NCBI GenBank assembly: GCA_028683385.1
Contig: JAQUIJ010000023.1
Location: 1-64,000, forward strand
Direction of reading: 5' to 3'
DNA: 64,000 nucleotides
Origin: Prolixibacteraceae bacterium
Lineage (GTDB): Bacteria; Bacteroidota; Bacteroidia; Bacteroidales; Prolixibacteraceae
The notes beneath the pieces were generated by a model. The model made no database searches and was not told where the DNA came from. It saw only the letters and a program-made list of their open reading frames with translations. Position 1 is the stretch's first letter, and the number at the start of each line of letters is the position of its first letter. Below are positions 33,157 to 41,603 of the stretch, in pieces. The position numbers and the translations under genes were made by a program.

Positions 33157-33753
33157 ATGAATCCAATTATACGGTTAGTAGAGAAACGCGATGTTGCAGG
33201 AATTCTGGAAATATATGCTCCTTTTATCCTTGAAACATCCGTCACTTTTGAAGAAATTGTTCCTGATGAAGTTTCGTTTTGGGAACGAATTCAGGGAATA
33301 ATGGCTGAACTGCCTTACCTCGTTTGTGAAATCGATGGGCGGATTGCCGGATATGCCTACGCAACCGGTTACCGTAGTCGTGCCTCATATCGGTGGTCGA
33401 AAGAAGTTACGGTTTATATACATCCCGATTTTCATCGCAGAGGCGTGGCAGATGCTCTTTATACCAGTTTGCATGAAATGGCGAAATACCAGGGTGTTGC
33501 CAATATGTTGGCTATCATTACCATGCCAAATACATCCAGCGTAGGTTTTCATGAGCATTTTGGATACCGGAAATGTGGTGAGTTTACCAACGTTGGCTAC
33601 AAACAGAACCAATGGCAAAATGTGGGTTGGTTCGAATTGTTTCTTCAGGATGAAAATGAAGCCCCCAAAGACAGGATAATTCCTCTAAATGAGATTGTCG
33701 GACTTCCGGTATTTCATGAAGCCATTCAGAATGGGATGAATAAACTTAAATAG
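33157..33753 (+). CDS. GNAT N-acetyltransferase, phosphinothricin acetyltransferase-like
   Basis: 198 residues of GNAT fold. It begins IRLVEKRDVAGILEIYAPFI and has SVTFEEIVPDEVSFWERI, the acceptor-side phrase of PAT/Bar-type enzymes. GYAYATGYRSRASYRW and VYIHPDFHRRGVADALY (acetyl-CoA pyrophosphate loop R-R-G-V-A) follow, then FHEHFGYRKCGEF and KQNQWQNVGWFEL. Most chromosomal relatives acetylate amino groups of amino-acid-like compounds, often methionine analogues; the true substrate is not known. No signal peptide, so cytosolic. Confidence 0.85.
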   Translation: MNPIIRLVEKRDVAGILEIYAPFILETSVTFEEIVPDEVSFWERIQGIMAELPYLVCEIDGRIAGYAYATGYRSRASYRWSKEVTVYIHPDFHRRGVADALYTSLHEMAKYQGVANMLAIITMPNTSSVGFHEHFGYRKCGEFTNVGYKQNQWQNVGWFELFLQDENEAPKDRIIPLNEIVGLPVFHEAIQNGMNKLK

Positions 33754-33797
33754 TAAGGGACTGTTTATTTGTTGTTTTGATTATTAAAACTCAGAAG

Positions 33798-36200
33798 ATG
33801 AACAAGACGAGTAAATACAATAACCGCGAGATTAGCTGGCTTTCGTTTAATGCCCGGGTGCTTCAGGAAGCCGAGGACCCCACGGTGCCATTGTTTGAGC
33901 GAGTCAGGTTTCTGGGAATTTTTTCAAACAACCTCGACGAATTTTTCAGAGTGAGGGTTGCTGCAGTTCGCCGAATGCTCGAATATGGAAAAGATGACGA
34001 AACTCTTTTGGGTAATTACACTGCCGATGAATTGTACGATAAGATTCAGGAAACAGTAGTTCAGCAGCAGCAAAAGGCTCAGGAAATTTACAGGAAAATT
34101 TGGGCTGAAATGGCCAATGAGAATATTTTCATGCTCGATGAAAAGCAATTGACACACGAGCAGGGCGTATATGTCCGGAAATATTTTAACACCAAAGTAC
34201 TGCCAAACATCATCCCGATCATGCTGGGAAAATCCATGAAATTCCCGTATTTGCGCGATAAATCTGTTTACCTGGCTGTCAAGTTATCTGAACTAAATTC
34301 GCCCGAAAAGTTTGCTTATGCCTTGATTCGTGTTCCTACCCGGTCTGTTTCCAGGTTTTTGGTTTTGCCTGAACAGGGAAATAAAAAGTACATCATCCTG
34401 GTTGATGACATCATTCGGTTTTGCCTGAATGATGTGTTCCCTATTTTTAGTTTCGACCATTTCGAAGCATATACCATCAAAGTTACGCGTGATGCTGAGT
34501 TGGATATCGATGACGATATTTCAAAAAGTTTCATGGAAAAGATGGAGCTCAGCCTTAAAAAGCGCAAAGTTGGTATTCCGGTAAGGCTTATTTACGACCG
34601 TGAAATGCCCGGTGATTTGCTCGAATTCATCATGAAAAAGATGAAACTCGATGGCGCTGAAAAAACCGTTGCAGGTGGAAGGTACCACAACCATAAAGAC
34701 TTTATGAATTTTCCGGAAATCGGGAAATCACGACATTATTATCAAAGTCTTCCGCCGGTTCCTCACAAAGATTTGCCTCCGCACCAAAGTATATTGAAAA
34801 AACTACGGCAGAAGGATGTCTTGCTTCATTATCCTTACCAGAGTTTCTCGCATTTTATCGATTTATTGAGAGAGGCTGCCATCGATCCTAAAGTTCGCGA
34901 AATTGGCATAACCATTTATCGGGTTTCAGATACTTCAAAAGTTGTAAATGCTTTACTGAATGCCATTCGGAATGGCAAAAAAGTGACTGTCGTCATCGAG
35001 TTGCAGGCCAGGTTTGACGAAGAAGCCAACATCTTTTGGTCCAATAAGCTTCAGGAAGAAGGTGCTCATGTAATCAATGGTATTCCGGGATTAAAAGTGC
35101 ATTGCAAACTGGCGTGGATTCAACGAAAAGAGAAAAATGGGCTTCGCAACTACGCTTACATTGGTACCGGAAATTTCCACGAGGGAACAGCTCGTGTTTA
35201 TGCCGATAAAGGTTTGATGACTGCTGATCATGAGATTGCTGACGACGTGGCTCACATGTTCGAATTTTTCAAGCACACGTATAATCATTTTAACTATAAC
35301 CAGATCATCATCAGTCCGTTCTCGATGCGTAATTTCTTTATCCATAAAATTGATCAGGAAATTGCTAATGCGAAAAAAGGGAAAACGGCCTATATGATTC
35401 TGAAAATGAATAGCCTGATTGATCCCCGCATGATTGATAAACTTTACGAGGCAAGTAAGGCAGGTGTGAAAATTCAACTGATTATCCGTGGAATATTTGG
35501 TTTGAAAACCGGCGATCCCATATTGAGTAAAAACATTGAAGCCATCAGTATTGTCGATAAATTTCTGGAGCATACCCGCGTTTTTCTTTTTGCCAACGGT
35601 GGGAAAGAAGATATATACATTTCATCGGCCGACTGGATGCCCCGAAACCTTGACCGGCGAATCGAAGTGGCCTGTCCAATCTATTCTCCTGAAATCAGAA
35701 ACGAACTGAAAGAATTGCTCCGGATACAGCTTCGGGACAATACCAAAGCCCGTGTTTTAGATAGTGCGCTGAGCAATCGGTATAACAATCAAACGAATGG
35801 TCAACGTTATCGTGCCCAGGAAGATTATCATATTTACATCAAAAAAAGACATCAGAATCTCATGAAAATTTACCACAACCCACGTTGCTCAAAAAGCCGT
35901 GAAGGGCTTAAATATTTGGAAGAAAAAGGTTTTGAGATTGAAGTAATCGACTACATGAAGAACGGAATTACCCCGAAAGAAATCAAGGAATTCCTAAGTA
36001 AATCAGGTCTTTTGGTTACCGATATAATCAGAACCAACGAAGAACTTTACAAATTAAATTATAAGGGGAAAGAATTTAGCGATGATGAATGGATTCAGAT
36101 TCTGGTTGAAAATCCCAGACTGATTCAACGTCCATTGGTTATCAAAGGAACGCATGCCGTTTTGGCTCGTCCGGTCGAAGAAATCCAGAAGTTAATTTGA
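33798..36200 (+). CDS. Polyphosphate kinase 1 fused to an ArsC/Spx-family domain
   Basis: 800 residues from the ATG at 33798 (MNKTSKYNNREISWLSFN, the PPK1 entry); the frame reaches an upstream TTG. PPK1 makes polyphosphate from ATP. Domains N, H, C1 and C2 fill about 1-685. The phospho-acceptor histidine region is YIGTGNFHEGTARVYAD (His461), with a second conserved His in IVDKFLEHTR (His592) and SSADWMPRNLDRRIEV. Straight after, without a stop, MKIYHNPRCSKSREGL begins a complete 112-residue ArsC-like domain (Cys697) ending VLARPVEEIQKLI. Relatives are separate proteins. The ATG at 35862 could also start a free ArsC. The product's stop abuts the stop of the next, convergent gene. Confidence 0.9.
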   Translation: MNKTSKYNNREISWLSFNARVLQEAEDPTVPLFERVRFLGIFSNNLDEFFRVRVAAVRRMLEYGKDDETLLGNYTADELYDKIQETVVQQQQKAQEIYRKIWAEMANENIFMLDEKQLTHEQGVYVRKYFNTKVLPNIIPIMLGKSMKFPYLRDKSVYLAVKLSELNSPEKFAYALIRVPTRSVSRFLVLPEQGNKKYIILVDDIIRFCLNDVFPIFSFDHFEAYTIKVTRDAELDIDDDISKSFMEKMELSLKKRKVGIPVRLIYDREMPGDLLEFIMKKMKLDGAEKTVAGGRYHNHKDFMNFPEIGKSRHYYQSLPPVPHKDLPPHQSILKKLRQKDVLLHYPYQSFSHFIDLLREAAIDPKVREIGITIYRVSDTSKVVNALLNAIRNGKKVTVVIELQARFDEEANIFWSNKLQEEGAHVINGIPGLKVHCKLAWIQRKEKNGLRNYAYIGTGNFHEGTARVYADKGLMTADHEIADDVAHMFEFFKHTYNHFNYNQIIISPFSMRNFFIHKIDQEIANAKKGKTAYMILKMNSLIDPRMIDKLYEASKAGVKIQLIIRGIFGLKTGDPILSKNIEAISIVDKFLEHTRVFLFANGGKEDIYISSADWMPRNLDRRIEVACPIYSPEIRNELKELLRIQLRDNTKARVLDSALSNRYNNQTNGQRYRAQEDYHIYIKKRHQNLMKIYHNPRCSKSREGLKYLEEKGFEIEVIDYMKNGITPKEIKEFLSKSGLLVTDIIRTNEELYKLNYKGKEFSDDEWIQILVENPRLIQRPLVIKGTHAVLARPVEEIQKLI

Positions 36201-36989
36201 TTAGTTCAATTTCGTCTGAAGCTCTTTGATTTCTTTTTGGAGTTCGGTTTTCATTTTCAGAGCATTTGATAAGTCGAGGGCATCTTTTATTGCCTGTTTA
36301 TCAAATGCTTCAAGAACGATGAAAAACTGGCGTTTCCCCAGGAAAACAGCCTTGAGGTTTCGGTCGGAATTATCGGCAATAAACTGGATAACTCCGTTGT
36401 CTTTGCCATTCATGTAACTCACTTTTTCCCAATGCGTGTTCATGAACTCGCTGTGGTGGTTGTTCGGATCATCCAATGAAACGGTGTCTGTTTTCGCCTG
36501 AAAAATGCCGTCGTAAACTCTTATTCCGATATGATTCAACCACTCAGCTCCATAATAATTACTTGATATATACAATTCGCCTCTTTCGTCAAGGTGAAGC
36601 TGAATAAACGACTGATCCCACCGGCGTTCAAATTTTTGCGATTTATGAATGTATTGGGTGAACCGGTCAAACTCTGTTTTTTCCTTGTCAAATAATTTCT
36701 CCAGTTCAATGATGCTGCTACTAACTTTGTCGAATTGATCCTGCTTTCGGGACAATATTTCAGAATTTATTTTGTGGCTCATTTCCTTCGCTTTCGCTAT
36801 CGATTCAACAGCTTCAGGAAACAAACTACTGACTGAGTCTAATTGCTGCAAAGCGGTAATCGTATCTCCTTTCTCATAAATATTTACGGCCAAATTAAAT
36901 CTTTCGGCAGCTCTTTCTTTGTTGGACTTTCCGCACGAGAAAAGCACCGCAAAGATTAAGATCATACCAACTATTTTAATGTTTTTCAT
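36201..36989 (-). CDS. Lipoprotein with coiled-coil segments, function unknown
   Basis: 262 residues from the ATG at 36989, in preference to a TTG three codons earlier. The signal ends at VLFSC (Cys19). A TPR-like helical stretch (AAERFNLAVNIYEKGDTITALQQLDSV) leads to a coiled coil (about 65-110). A beta-rich domain with YISSNYYGAEWLNHIGIRVYDG follows, then a C-terminal Lys/Glu coiled coil (LKMKTELQKEIKELQTKLN). Its stop codon abuts that of the convergent ppk-arsC gene with no gap. I know no family name. Confidence 0.65.
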   Translation of the reverse strand: MKNIKIVGMILIFAVLFSCGKSNKERAAERFNLAVNIYEKGDTITALQQLDSVSSLFPEAVESIAKAKEMSHKINSEILSRKQDQFDKVSSSIIELEKLFDKEKTEFDRFTQYIHKSQKFERRWDQSFIQLHLDERGELYISSNYYGAEWLNHIGIRVYDGIFQAKTDTVSLDDPNNHHSEFMNTHWEKVSYMNGKDNGVIQFIADNSDRNLKAVFLGKRQFFIVLEAFDKQAIKDALDLSNALKMKTELQKEIKELQTKLN

Positions 36990-37048
36990 TGTTTTCAATC
37001 TAAAAAATCAGTCATTTGTACCTCAAAGAAAAAGATATTCCGCGAACG

Positions 37049-37567
37049 ATGGAAACAAATTCAATAGTTTTTTTCAACCACCACAGATATACTGAACTCT
37101 CGTGTAAGCCTGTAATTGCTGCCTGGCAAATCATTAATCCTGAAAATATAGGGAATATGATCAGGCTGGCCGATAATGTTGGGGCCGAAGATGTTTTTAT
37201 TCTGGGTAGTGATTTTCAGCTTAAAATGTCGTCGATAAAAAAGACGGCCGGGCTCAGTTTTAACAACGTTCGGCTTAACTTTATTTCTCCGGAAGATTTT
37301 TTTGATCAACTAGGTGCTGATGCCCAATTAGTAGCTATTGAGACCAGTGAAGATTCAACCAACATTTTCACCACCGAACTTCCTGAAAAGATTATCATTC
37401 TGCTCGGGAATGAGAGAAATGGACTTCCGGCTGAAATCCTTCAGAAATGTTCGCTAAAAGTGCATATCCCCATGACTGGTAAATGCAAATCGATGAACGT
37501 TTCTCATGCCCTTTCAGTTGCTTTGTTTGAGTGGCAAAGGCAGATGCTTTTCCAACGAAGTAGTTAA
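37049..37567 (+). CDS. SpoU/TrmH-family RNA 2'-O-methyltransferase
   Basis: 172 residues from the ATG at 37049, in preference to the upstream TTG at 37016. SPOUT fold with trefoil knot: motif 1 NIGNMIRLADNVGAEDVFILG, motif 2 IIILLGNERNGLPAEIL, motif 3 IPMTGKCKSMNVSHALSVALFEW. These enzymes use S-adenosylmethionine to methylate ribose in tRNA or rRNA. No extra N-terminal RNA-binding domain is present, which suits TrmH/TrmL-like tRNA enzymes. Target base not determinable. oxyR starts 64 bases downstream. Confidence 0.88.
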   Translation: METNSIVFFNHHRYTELSCKPVIAAWQIINPENIGNMIRLADNVGAEDVFILGSDFQLKMSSIKKTAGLSFNNVRLNFISPEDFFDQLGADAQLVAIETSEDSTNIFTTELPEKIIILLGNERNGLPAEILQKCSLKVHIPMTGKCKSMNVSHALSVALFEWQRQMLFQRSS

Positions 37568-37587
37568 ATCATTCTAACATTAATTGA

Positions 37588-37607
37588 ATAACTGACTTTT
37601 TAGTTAT
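37588..37607. repeat. Dyad upstream of oxyR
   Basis: ATAACT-GACTTTTT-AGTTAT, 6-base arms, 25 bases before the oxyR start. It could be an operator or a weak terminator of the methylase gene. Confidence 0.35.
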
Positions 37608-37631
37608 ATTTAGCAGATAAATTCAAAACCA

Positions 37632-38573
37632 ATGATCACCTTAACCCAACTCGAATATATCGTTGCTGTTGATACTTTTCGTCATTTTGGCAAGGCTGCC
37701 GAAAACTGCTTCATCACCCAGCCAACACTGAGTATGCAGATTAAAAAACTGGAAGAAGATCTGGAAGTCATTATTTTTGACCGCAGTAAACAACCGCTTA
37801 TCCCGACAGATGTTGGCCGCCGTATTATCGATCAGGCCAGAATTGCCCTGCAGGAATCACAGAAGATAAATACCATTATCAAAGATCATAAAAACCTGAT
37901 TTCCGGAGAACTTAAGATTGGCATTATACCAACGTTGGCGCCCTATCTTTTGCCTTTGTTTATCGGGAATTATAAGCGGGAATACCCCAACATTAACATC
38001 AAGGTCGAAGAGTTGACTACCGCCAACATTATCGATCGTTTAAACCGCGACTTAATCGACGTTGGAATTTTGGTCACACCGCTTCATGAAGAACGCATCA
38101 ACGAAAAACCGCTGTTTTATGAGGGAATGTTGCTGTATCTTCACGATGATCATCCGCTTGCCAATCAGTCGAACATCAAGCTTAAAGACATTGCTACTCC
38201 TGAAATCTGGCTTCTGAGCGACGGGCATTGCTTCCGTGATCAGGTGATTAATCTTTGTTCGTTCAAAGGAGCAGTTAATTCAGCTTTGCCCTTCCATTTC
38301 GAAGCAGGATCGCTTGAAACCATTATGAATATTATCGATAAGGAGGGCGGAATGACCATTATTCCTGAATTAGCGACACTCGGAATGAGTGAAGCTCGTT
38401 TTGATCATGTCCGGACTTTCGTTGACGCTAATCCGCTAAGGGAAGTCAGTCTGGTTTTTTCGAGGCATTTTGCAAAATACAAACTGGTGGAACTGCTTTG
38501 GAAAGAGATCGTTGCCTCGATGCCCGAAAAGCTTCTGCAAAAGAACCGTGGAACTATTGTTGAATGGCGGTAA
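37632..38573 (+). CDS. oxyR: Hydrogen-peroxide-sensing LysR-type regulator OxyR
   Basis: 313 residues. The LysR-type helix-turn-helix is at about 1-60 (LEYIVAVDTFRHFGKAAENCFITQPTLSMQIKKLE). The effector domain contains SDGHCFRDQVINLCSF, with Cys200 and Cys209. In E. coli OxyR the redox pair C199/C208 sits in the same phrase with the same spacing, which distinguishes OxyR from other LysR proteins. Oxidation to a disulfide activates antioxidant genes. A dyad lies 25 bases upstream. No catalase or peroxiredoxin gene is adjacent. Confidence 0.92.
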   Translation: MITLTQLEYIVAVDTFRHFGKAAENCFITQPTLSMQIKKLEEDLEVIIFDRSKQPLIPTDVGRRIIDQARIALQESQKINTIIKDHKNLISGELKIGIIPTLAPYLLPLFIGNYKREYPNINIKVEELTTANIIDRLNRDLIDVGILVTPLHEERINEKPLFYEGMLLYLHDDHPLANQSNIKLKDIATPEIWLLSDGHCFRDQVINLCSFKGAVNSALPFHFEAGSLETIMNIIDKEGGMTIIPELATLGMSEARFDHVRTFVDANPLREVSLVFSRHFAKYKLVELLWKEIVASMPEKLLQKNRGTIVEWR

Positions 38574-38692
38574 ATTTTTTTTGCCGATTCGCTTGTTGTT
38601 TCAAAAAACTTAATTTCCTTTGCATCGCTAAAATAAAAAACGCCTATGGCTAAACGAAGTCAAAGGATTTTTAGCAAAAAACTCTGAAAAAA

Positions 38693-38723
38693 TTTGGCGA
38701 CTAAAAAAAATAGTCTATTTTTG
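38693..38723 (+). promoter_or_regulatory. Promoter of tRNA-Glu and rpsT
   Basis: TTTG (38693-38696), 19 bases, TATTTTTG (38716-38723), a near-ideal Bacteroidota promoter 29 bases before the tRNA. Confidence 0.75.
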
Positions 38724-38751
38724 CAGTCCCAAATCAGGGAATAAACAAGTT

Positions 38752-38823
38752 GGCCCGTTCGTCTAGGGGTTAGGACGCCAGGTTTTCATCCTGGTAGCAG
38801 GGGTTCGAATCCCCTACGGGCTA
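38752..38823 (+). tRNA. tRNA-Glu (anticodon TTC)
   Basis: 72 bases. Acceptor stem GGCCCGT/ACGGGCT (one G-T pair). The anticodon stem CCAGG/CCTGG encloses the loop TTTTCAT, giving anticodon TTC (38785-38787). The T arm GGGG-TTCGAAT-CCCC is perfect. The discriminator is A and the CCA end is not encoded. Confidence 0.97.
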
Positions 38824-38855
38824 CAAATAAATTTAACAATTTAGGAAACAAAAAG

Positions 38856-39107
38856 ATGGCACATCATAAATCGGCAAAAAAGAGAATCAAACAAGACGAA
38901 GTAAAAACTTTGCAGAATAAATACTACGCTAAAACTATGCGTAATGCTGTTAAAAAATTACGTCTTGAGACTAGCAAAGAAGTTGTTGCTGAAGCTTTAC
39001 CAAAAGTTGTTTCAATGATTGACAAACTTGCTAAGAAGAATGTGATTCATAAAAACAAGGCTGCCAATTTGAAATCTGCATTGGTTTTACACCTGAATAA
39101 GATCTAA
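38856..39107 (+). CDS. rpsT: 30S ribosomal protein S20
   Basis: 83 residues, very basic and helical, beginning MAHHKSAKKRIKQDEVKTLQN, the S20 start, and ending with the conserved KNKAANLKSALVLHLNKI. S20 binds 16S rRNA helices and is a primary assembly protein. It starts 32 bases after the tRNA-Glu with no terminator between, so it is probably read from the tRNA promoter and its mRNA is released by tRNA 3' processing. A strong terminator follows. Confidence 0.96.
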   Translation: MAHHKSAKKRIKQDEVKTLQNKYYAKTMRNAVKKLRLETSKEVVAEALPKVVSMIDKLAKKNVIHKNKAANLKSALVLHLNKI

Positions 39108-39132
39108 GAAAATCATTTTCAAGATATACAGA

Positions 39133-39162
39133 AACCGTCTTAGTTTTAAGACGGTTTTTTTT
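39133..39162 (+). terminator. Rho-independent terminator of rpsT
   Basis: AACCGTCTT-AGTTTT-AAGACGGTT followed by a T-run, 25 bases after the stop. Confidence 0.93.
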
Positions 39163-39193
39163 GCATGTAATAAACCCATCTCTTCGAAATATC

Positions 39194-39226
39194 AAAAAAA
39201 AGCCTCACAGTTTCCTGCAAGGCTTT
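39194..39226 (-). terminator. Rho-independent terminator of the suf operon
   Basis: On the minus strand AAAGCCTTGCAG-GAAA-CTGTGAGGCTTT, then T's to 39194. Located 22 bases past the sufD stop. Confidence 0.88.
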
Positions 39227-39247
39227 CAATTCAAAGTATAAAATATT

Positions 39248-40618
39248 TTAGCAATTACACTGATAGTTACAGTCGTGGCAGCGACTGATTTCTCCGTTCA
39301 GGCGCTTCTCAATCAGTTCGTCAATCCGCTCACGCAGAGGTTCAATCGAAATCTTTAGGATTACTTCGTGGGCAAAAGCATTCATCAGCATCATACGAGC
39401 GTCATTCTCGCCAATTCCACGTGCACGAAGGAAGAATAAAGCTTCTTCATCAATCTGGCCAACAGTTGCACCATGGCTGCATTTCACGTCATCAGCGTCG
39501 ATGATCAACTGAGGCTTGGTTTGCATTTTTGCTTTATCCGACAGCAATACGTTGTTGTTTCGCTGGAAAGCCACCGTTTGCTGTGCATCGCGTGCCACAT
39601 GAATACGGCCTGCAAAAGCTCCGGTTGATTCGTCGTCGAGTATGTTTTTATAAACCTGATTGCTCAGACAATTAGGCGAAGAATGCTCGATCACTGTAAA
39701 ATTATCGACGTGCTGCTTTTTGTCGGTAAACGAAATGCCATTTACATTCGCTTCAGCATGTTCACCATTAAAAGTTACTTTCAGGTTGTTCCTGATTAAT
39801 CCGCCATGCAGGCTGACCGTTCCGGTAACCAGGTTCGAATTGCGCTCTTGCTTGTAAAAAGCTGAATTTATAGAGGTCGACTGATTGTGATGATTTTGGA
39901 TGGTATAAACATCAACCAAGGCATCTTCACCAACAAAAAATTCAGAAACTGTATTGAACAGGAATGATGCTGAGGTCAACGTATGGTCGCAAATCAATAA
40001 TTTCACCTGACTGGCGGCTTCTGCAATAACCAGATTGCGTTGCGTTGCCATCAAATTTTCGTCAGAACTCAGCAAATTGATGATCTGAATCGGTTTTTCT
40101 ATAACAACTCCTTTCGGAACAAAAAGAAAGAACCCATCTTTTACGAAGGCTGTGTTCAGTGCCACAAAAGGATCATTTGACAATCCAGCCTGACGGTTCA
40201 GGTAATTTTGAAGCAACTCAGGCTTATCGTTGGCAATTTGTTCCAGACCTCCAAGTACAACTCCATTCGGGAGTTCAGCTCCTGGATTGTTGCCGCTGTA
40301 AAACCAGCCATTCACCAGAAAAACCAAATGCGTATCCAGTTGTGGAATATTGCATTTGAAGACTTCATTCAGGTTAATTAAACCTGATTCACGCAACAAT
40401 TCCTGACGATATGATTTTTCAAAAGCAGGTTTCAGATTGGTGTATTTATAGTCTTCGTTCTTGAAATCCGGTATTCCGGCTTGGGCAAAACGCTTAAACG
40501 ACACCTCGCGCATCCGGTTAAGGATGGGTGAAGAGCCCTGATTCAGTTTTTCCCTGCTTTGTTCGAACAGAGAAGCCAACTGATCCGTTTGCGATATTTT
40601 TTCAGAAATAATACTCAT
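39248..40618 (-). CDS. sufD: Fe-S cluster assembly protein SufD
   Basis: 456 residues. SufD pairs with SufB and SufC to form the SUFBCD scaffold that builds Fe-S clusters in the cytosol. The SufB/SufD beta-helix core is about 150-400, with FLFVPKGVVIEKPIQIINLL, HVDNFTVIEHSSPNCLSNQVYKNILDDES and the family end KCSHGATVGQIDEEALFFLRARG. The last ten residues carry four cysteines (CHDCNYQCNC), an addition I do not expect in SufD; it may bind metal. It is the last gene of sufB-sufC-sufD, separated from sufC by a palindromic repeat. No sufS or sufE follows. Confidence 0.95.
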   Translation of the reverse strand: MSIISEKISQTDQLASLFEQSREKLNQGSSPILNRMREVSFKRFAQAGIPDFKNEDYKYTNLKPAFEKSYRQELLRESGLINLNEVFKCNIPQLDTHLVFLVNGWFYSGNNPGAELPNGVVLGGLEQIANDKPELLQNYLNRQAGLSNDPFVALNTAFVKDGFFLFVPKGVVIEKPIQIINLLSSDENLMATQRNLVIAEAASQVKLLICDHTLTSASFLFNTVSEFFVGEDALVDVYTIQNHHNQSTSINSAFYKQERNSNLVTGTVSLHGGLIRNNLKVTFNGEHAEANVNGISFTDKKQHVDNFTVIEHSSPNCLSNQVYKNILDDESTGAFAGRIHVARDAQQTVAFQRNNNVLLSDKAKMQTKPQLIIDADDVKCSHGATVGQIDEEALFFLRARGIGENDARMMLMNAFAHEVILKISIEPLRERIDELIEKRLNGEISRCHDCNYQCNC

Positions 40619-40645
40619 TTTCAGAAATATTTGTTTTTCGGTTTT

Positions 40646-40730
40646 ACCCCCAACCCCCTAAAGGGGGCTATAACATTTGAACTGTCCACAAATGGCGCTC
40701 TTTAAAGTCCCCTTTAGGGGATTTAGGGGT
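40646..40730. repeat. Two-hairpin palindromic repeat, copy C (between sufC and sufD)
   Basis: 85 bases. Left arm CCCCCTAAAGGGGG then CT, right arm AGTCCCCTTTAGGGGATTTAGGGG, ends ACCCCCAA...TTTAGGGGT. The core of about 36 bases matches neither other copy. It fills almost all of the sufC-sufD gap. Confidence 0.88.
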
Positions 40731-40744
40731 TAATAAACGAAGTT

Positions 40745-41494
40745 TTAGTTTTCACCGTTCTTAATCCAGTCGTAACCTTTTTCTTCCAGTTCGAAAGCTA
40801 ATTCTTTTCCACCCGATTTTACAATTCGGCCTTTGTACAAAACATGCACAAAATCAGGTACGATGTAATCGAGTAACCGCTGGTAGTGTGTTACAACAAT
40901 AGTTGCATTTTCAGTTGTTTTCAGGGCATTTACTCCTTCAGCCACAACGCGAAGTGCATCGATGTCCAATCCTGAATCAGTCTCGTCCAAAATGGCGAGT
41001 TTAGGTTCAAGCATGGCCATCTGGAATATTTCGTTTTTCTTTTTTTCTCCTCCTGAAAAACCTTCGTTCACCGAGCGATTCGTCAGTTCAGTATCCAGAT
41101 GAAGCATATCTTTTTTGGCACGCATCAGTTTCAGAAATTCACCGGCCGTCAGTGGATCAAGACCTTTGAATTTGCGGTGTTCATTAACTGAAGCTTTCAG
41201 AAAATTAACCATTGGTACCCCCGGAATTTCAACGGGATACTGAAAACTCAGGAATAATCCACTGCGCGAACGAATTTCTGGAGAAAGTTCGAGTAAATTC
41301 TGTCCCAAAAAAGTGACTTCACCTTCGAGAACTTCGTAATCTGATTTTCCGGCCAAAATATTAGCCAACGTACTTTTACCTGAACCATTTGGTCCCATAA
41401 TGGCATGTACTTCGCCAGCTTTTATTTCCAGATTGATCCCTTTCAGGATTTCCTTGCCTTCAACTGAGGCGCGTAAGTTTTTTATTGATAGCAT
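40745..41494 (-). CDS. sufC: Fe-S cluster assembly ATPase SufC
   Basis: 249-residue ABC-type ATPase of the SUFBCD complex; not a transporter. Walker A GPNGSGKST (34-42). The signature region is NEGFSGGEKKKNEIFQMAML. Walker B is LAILDETDSGLDID, the SufC form with D-S-G-L-D. The switch histidine is in IVVTHYQRLLDYI. SufC hydrolysis changes SufB-SufD shape to allow cluster assembly. It lies between sufB (109-base spacer of iterated words) and sufD (palindromic repeat). Confidence 0.97.
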   Translation of the reverse strand: MLSIKNLRASVEGKEILKGINLEIKAGEVHAIMGPNGSGKSTLANILAGKSDYEVLEGEVTFLGQNLLELSPEIRSRSGLFLSFQYPVEIPGVPMVNFLKASVNEHRKFKGLDPLTAGEFLKLMRAKKDMLHLDTELTNRSVNEGFSGGEKKKNEIFQMAMLEPKLAILDETDSGLDIDALRVVAEGVNALKTTENATIVVTHYQRLLDYIVPDFVHVLYKGRIVKSGGKELAFELEEKGYDWIKNGEN

Positions 41495-41603
41495 TATATA
41501 ATAGTTTCAAATTTTAAATTCCAAATTTCAAGTCTTGAGTGGCGAATCTTAAATCTCGAGTAAAAAACACTCATCATTCGAGACTCTAATCTTCTAATAT
41601 TCC
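41495..41603. other. Spacer of iterated short words between sufB and sufC
   Basis: 109 bases composed of near-repeats: AAATTTTAAATTCCAAATTTCAAG, then AATCTCGAGT, ACACTCATCATTCGAGACTCTAATC. The words CTCGAGT and ATTCGAGACT are imperfect mutual inverses. No gene. Confidence 0.5.

Noticed and set aside
33798-36200. PPK-ArsC fusion as an assembly error
   Set aside because: The join is in frame, there is no base-composition break, and the join lies exactly at the expected start of ArsC; resequencing would still be needed to be certain.
38646-38687. 13-codon frame MAKRSQRIFSKKL upstream of the tRNA-Glu promoter
   Set aside because: Lies before the promoter, has no clear ribosome binding site and is short enough to arise by chance.
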